A stretch of 64,000 nt of DNA, taken from Decorospora gaudefroyi (lineage: Eukaryota > Ascomycota > Dothideomycetes > Pleosporales > Pleosporaceae). The stretch is from positions 124,001 to 188,000 of the forward strand of contig ML975259.1 of assembly GCA_010015605.1 (NCBI GenBank), read 5' to 3'. The notes beneath the pieces are model-generated. The model ran no database searches. It had not been told where the DNA came from and saw only the letters and a list, made by a program, of their open reading frames with translations. This document shows, in pieces, positions 60,237 to 64,000 of the stretch; positions within the stretch are counted from its first letter, which is position 1; every line of letters starts with the position of its first letter. The position numbers and the translations under genes were made by a program.

Positions 60237-62039
60237 CTAATCGTCTCCACCACCTATCGGCCCGCTTACTTGCTTCGCCGATTTGGCAGCAACGATGTCG
60301 TCCACCCTTAGCAGTAGGCATGCGCTCTCAACAGCAGTCTTGATGCTCTGTTCCTTGACTGCCAGAGGCTCCCACACGTTGTACGTCCGCATATCAACGA
60401 CCTTGCCTGCATCGCCGTCAATACCCCACACGCTCCCACCGTGCTTGCCGTCCTCGTAGCCCTCTGCATGTTTTGCTCGCAGCTGAGTGAGCACCTTGAT
60501 TGGGCTGTTTCCTGAGTTCTGGATGAGGGTGCGTGGGATGACCTCCATGGCCTCGGCGACCGCCTTGTATGGCCACTGTGCCACACCCTCAATCAACTTT
60601 GCTCTCCTGTCCAAACCGACCGCGACAGCCATCTCGGTTGCACCGCCTCCTGGGCAAAGCTTGGGGTTCCATATTACGTTCCTAGCCACACCCATTGCAT
60701 CGTGCAGATTCCGCTCGATCTCGTTCAAGATGTCTTTGGAAGGACCTCTGAGAAGGATCGTGCAGGCCTTGGGGTCTTTGCACTTGGTGAGAAAGGTGAA
60801 ATACTCGTCACCGATCTTGGAAATCTCAAACAGACCGCACTGGGTACCAATGTCTGAGGCGGTGGCTGAGAAGACGGAGTTGACGATGGTGGCACCTGTT
60901 GCACGGGCGATGCGGTTGTTGTCTGTCTTGCGAACCCTGCGAATGGCCGTAATGTTGGCCTTGACGAGGTAGTGTTGTGCCAGGTCTAGTAGTATGTTAG
61001 CGAGCTAGCGAAGTTTTGAAAGTTCTGTGACCTACCGCTTACGCCCTTCTCAGTGATGACGAGATCGGGCTTGAGAGCAACAATGGCGTCGCACATTGAT
61101 TTGACTTGCTCCTCTTCGATCTGCAGTATCCTGTTCCAATCCTCCTCCTTGCTGACCTCAATGTTTGTCTGGCTCTCGCCCTTCTTGTACTCCAGCGTGC
61201 AATCCAGTAGCAGAACGCGAGGGTTCTCAATTCTCCGCCTCATCTTCGGGTGTGTGATGTCCTTGTTGACCATGACTCCGTCCAGTACCTCGCTGTCCTC
61301 GATCTCGCCTCCGGGGATCTTCTCGATACGTGCATAGCGCTTGATGTCCACCTCTTTCTTGCCCGCGCCAATGTCCAGGGAGACAGTCCGCACGGCCTTG
61401 AGCGCAAGACCACACATGAGGTCTGACCACCGCGAGACGAATTTTGTGCCGATCGAGGAGTTGATGATCTTGTACATTTGCTCGTCGTTGTTGACGTCGA
61501 CTTCGACCGCGATCTCGCTGATGATCTCGAGGGCATCTGCGAGGGCCTTCTTGAATGCTTGGATAATCACGACCGGGTGGATGTTGCGCTCGAGCTGGGG
61601 CAGGGCTTGTGCCAGGATCTCTCCCGCTGCGTATTGTTAGTTTTGTGTTTGATTCCATCCCATTGTCTGCATACCCAATATGATGACGGTGGTGGTGCCG
61701 TCTCCAACTTCCTCGTCCTGGGTCCTACTGAGCTCGATCATGCTCTTGGCTGCCGGATGTGCGACTTCAATCTCGCGGAGGATGGCGTGGCCGTCGTTGG
61801 TGAGGACGATGCCGCCCATGGGGTCGAGCAGCATCTTCAGCATAGCCTTGGGACCGAGACATGACCGGATGATGTCGGCGACAGTCTTGGCTGCTGTGAT
61901 GTTGGATAGTTGAGCTTTGCGGCCAAATTGCCGCTCCCCGCCCGGGGTCTGCGTGTCTGTTGTCGTGTTAGTGGGCTGTCGCTGCTGCTGCTTCAGACGA
62001 GATGGTGCACATACTCATAACAACCACTGGCGCCTGCAT
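60237..62039 (-). CDS. cct3: T-complex protein 1 subunit gamma (CCT3), cytosolic chaperonin
   Basis: Four exons on the minus strand, 62039-62015, 61956-61675, 61626-61036 and 60985-60237; 548 aa. The start MQAPVVVM, the ATPase motif GDGTTT at residues 93-98, LLDPMGGIVLTNDGHAIL before it, VITEKGVS..DLAQHYL across the third intron and PGGGATEM near the C-terminal third all match the CCT gamma subunit. CCT is the eight-subunit ring that folds actin and tubulin in the cytosol. The tiny first exon (8 codons plus one base) is supported because the splice at 62014/61956 yields N-T-x-x-x-G-G-E-R-Q-x-G-R-K, a conserved opening. The first acceptor (aacag at 61957) was preferred over the later gcag because it gives that continuity. 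The upstream region is shared with the divergent gene at 62823. Confidence 0.95.
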
Positions 62040-62822
62040 CTTGAATACAAGGGGTATAGAAGCACGGGAGAGAAGAAAGAGGGTGTCGAAAACAGAGGTG
62101 CGTGGGGTATCTTGCGTCTGGTGCCTTGCAGCTCCTCCGCTAACTTTTGCTACCAGCTACCAAAAACCGCGTCGCAACCGCCACTATTGCGGCGCCCGGA
62201 TAATCTCGCGCCGACACCAGCCACACGGAGCAGCCACTGCTGACTCATGCGGCGCTAGTCCAGCTGGACCCGGCATCTTCCATCCGGTCCCAGTCCGTGC
62301 CTGCCTTCCACACGTCTTGGCGCCTGCCGAAAGCGTTCCCGAACGTCGCTAGCTCGGCCAATACGCGCTAGACTGGCCCTGGCCTGGGCCCTGGACATGG
62401 ACGCCGGACCATTATACCCATGCTCCCTCCATTCTGCCGCCTCTCACCGCGTCGCTGCCAGCCTCTCACGGGACTTGCGCGCAGCTTACAAGACCGCTCT
62501 GGCGCCCTCCAAACCATCTCTCCTCCACTTCCCTCACTCTTCTTCGCGCCAAACGTCGCCGCACTCAGCCTTTCTTCCGTCCTTTACCTGGACTTTTCCG
62601 CCCCTTGTGCCTCAATCAGTCGTCTTCCATCCTCATTACCTCTCTTACCCATCGTCACCTCTATCGACCCTCGCCTTCCCACATCATCTTCTTCATCAAC
62701 GTCGTCGCCAGTCGCGATAGACGCGCGCAGCCCCAGGCCTCCCCTTCCCGTGCTTGCTTGTCACTAGACTGACCTTTGTATCTTTAAACCCTTTGTCCCT
62801 TCTAACCTACTAAACACACAGC
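62040..62822. other. Divergent promoter region and C/T-rich leader
   Basis: Lies between cct3 and the gene at 62823. The part from about 62400 to 62820 is strongly pyrimidine-rich, typical of leaders in this genome, and the open frames within it are composition artefacts. Confidence 0.55.
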
Positions 62823-63752
62823 ATGGGTCTCAACTACTACGCTTCGTCACCAACGGTGGTCCTGCCGCCCCAGCAACCGCAGGGCTACTTCTCCCACCAA
62901 GGCGCCCACTCACCAACGGCTATGGGTAATTTCCGCCCCAAATACCCTACTCCACCATCGCTCAACTATCTAGCCGCCGTGTCCAATGCCAGTGCTGGGC
63001 GTAAACGATCCATCGCCGACGTCGATGAACCGGAGGAGAACCTACCTGTTGGATCAATCGTCACTCGATCGCCGTCCAAGCCGAAGCCCGAGCCCGTCTA
63101 TGGCCCTGGGATGACTCTCATCTATCCTGGCGAACCTGGCTATAGCATGGCAGCCGAGTCGCAATCTGGCACTTGGTACGAGGAGAAGATCGAACAGGAA
63201 GAGAAGGCTGAAGCCGCGCGCCCCATTGCCGTCTCGCGCAAGTCAGCACGCATGAGTCCATCTGCCAGTGCCCACGTCCCATCGCTCAACGACATGGACG
63301 CTCAGAAAACGGAAGAACTCATCGACGACAACGGCAATACCATCAACACCCTCATCTCGTCGCTCGGCGTGGGCTGGAAGAACGTCATGACAAACCCAAA
63401 TCTCCGCGATGCAGCACGCGCATACTCGCGTGTGATCGAACGCCACTTCGACTTTACAGACGTGCTGGTCATGCTGGAGAAGGAATCGCTCAACGCCTAT
63501 CTCGTACGCGCTAAGCAACACGGTGTCCAAGGCTACTGGCTCTTCTCAGATAGCCTCCAATGGTGTCAGCTTGTTGGCTGGTCACTGGAGCGGACGGTCA
63601 GCAACCTCATGTTCGGATCAACACCTCGCGTCGAAGGAGAGCGTATCAATGCCCGTCACCTCACTCCATCAGAGCCCGCTACAACGCCCCACGTTGAGCC
63701 AGTCGTCGACATGCCTACGGCTACAGCGGATGTCGACGCAATGGAGATGTAA
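62823..63752 (+). CDS. Conserved-type hypothetical protein
   Basis: Single exon, 309 aa. The N-terminal half is low in complexity (Pro/Gln/Ser), with a basic GRKRSIADVDEPEE that could be a nuclear signal. The C-terminal half (about 155-270) is a compact, mostly helical region: ELIDDNGNTINTLISSLGVGWKNVM, AYSRVIERHFDF and GYWLFSDSLQWCQLVGWSL. No family was recognised. The context is housekeeping (next to cct3). ATG at 62823 follows a pyrimidine-rich leader and a cacagc context. The rest of the window to 64000 holds only its 3' region. Confidence 0.75.
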   Translation: MGLNYYASSPTVVLPPQQPQGYFSHQGAHSPTAMGNFRPKYPTPPSLNYLAAVSNASAGRKRSIADVDEPEENLPVGSIVTRSPSKPKPEPVYGPGMTLIYPGEPGYSMAAESQSGTWYEEKIEQEEKAEAARPIAVSRKSARMSPSASAHVPSLNDMDAQKTEELIDDNGNTINTLISSLGVGWKNVMTNPNLRDAARAYSRVIERHFDFTDVLVMLEKESLNAYLVRAKQHGVQGYWLFSDSLQWCQLVGWSLERTVSNLMFGSTPRVEGERINARHLTPSEPATTPHVEPVVDMPTATADVDAMEM

Positions 63753-64000
63753 TGGGCCCACATCGATCTTTTCTTCCTTCTTTCTACATTTCCTCAACCA
63801 TCTACGGCAACAAAATCTTTCCCCATCGTCATCCTCGGCTGCATTGATCTACGGTTTTCGACTTTCGGTTCCTTTAGGCGATTCGGCGTTCAGCGGTGGA
63901 TCGGATGGCTCACCGCAAGTGAATTTTTGATTTGACATGTACTATATTACTATGCTTATGCTGCGACAGCTGGATCGGACACACTCGGTCGCGTCTACCA

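Overview
The window is nuclear DNA from a filamentous ascomycete. Most genes carry short introns of 42-106 nt with GTRNGY donors and CTAAC/CTGAC-type branch sites close to the acceptor. Proteins such as the SPT6, ARP1, CCT3, STE7, OPY2 and ATF1 orthologues, a Pth11-like receptor and a GRGGAGN (DUF3602) protein are typical of this group. The style of the genes suggests Dothideomycetes, probably Pleosporales; that is inference from family resemblance, not from a search. All splice models were built by hand; every CDS total given is divisible by three.

Layout. 1-5,066: the 3' end of a giant DUF3638/DUF3645-type protein and an unidentified seven-pass membrane protein. 5,067-11,334: a gene-poor stretch with one possible cysteine-rich relic and a purine-rich tract. 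11,335-17,772: OPY2 (HOG-pathway membrane anchor), a 5-hydroxyisourate hydrolase with an N-terminal PTS2-like signal, and the bZIP factor ATF1/AtfA, which has perfect CRE palindromes on both sides. 20,051-22,142: a secreted GMC oxidoreductase. 22,143-31,844: a second gene-poor island with one supported small gene (26,535-26,872) and degenerate repeats.

31,845-44,000 is accessory in character: a secreted AttH/CrtC lipocalin-like protein, a BAHD-like acyltransferase, an ankyrin pseudogene, an AIM9/APH-kinase-like pseudogene, an unusual in-frame SDR-NmrA fusion gene, and a Pth11-like receptor. 44,294 to the end is dense housekeeping DNA: a hemerythrin-like protein, an F-box-like protein, ARP1 (dynactin), a DUF3602/Par32-like protein, SPT6 (with a probable GC-AG intron), the MAPKK STE7, CCT3 and a conserved hypothetical protein.

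The clearest functional theme is stress/MAPK signalling: OPY2 acts at the top and ATF1 at the bottom of the HOG route, and STE7 belongs to the mating/invasion MAPK module. The most unusual items are the SDR-NmrA fusion, the PTS2 on the hydroxyisourate hydrolase, and the decayed gene cluster between 36.1 and 38.4 kb. I found no tRNA or rRNA gene, CRISPR array or intact transposon by reading.
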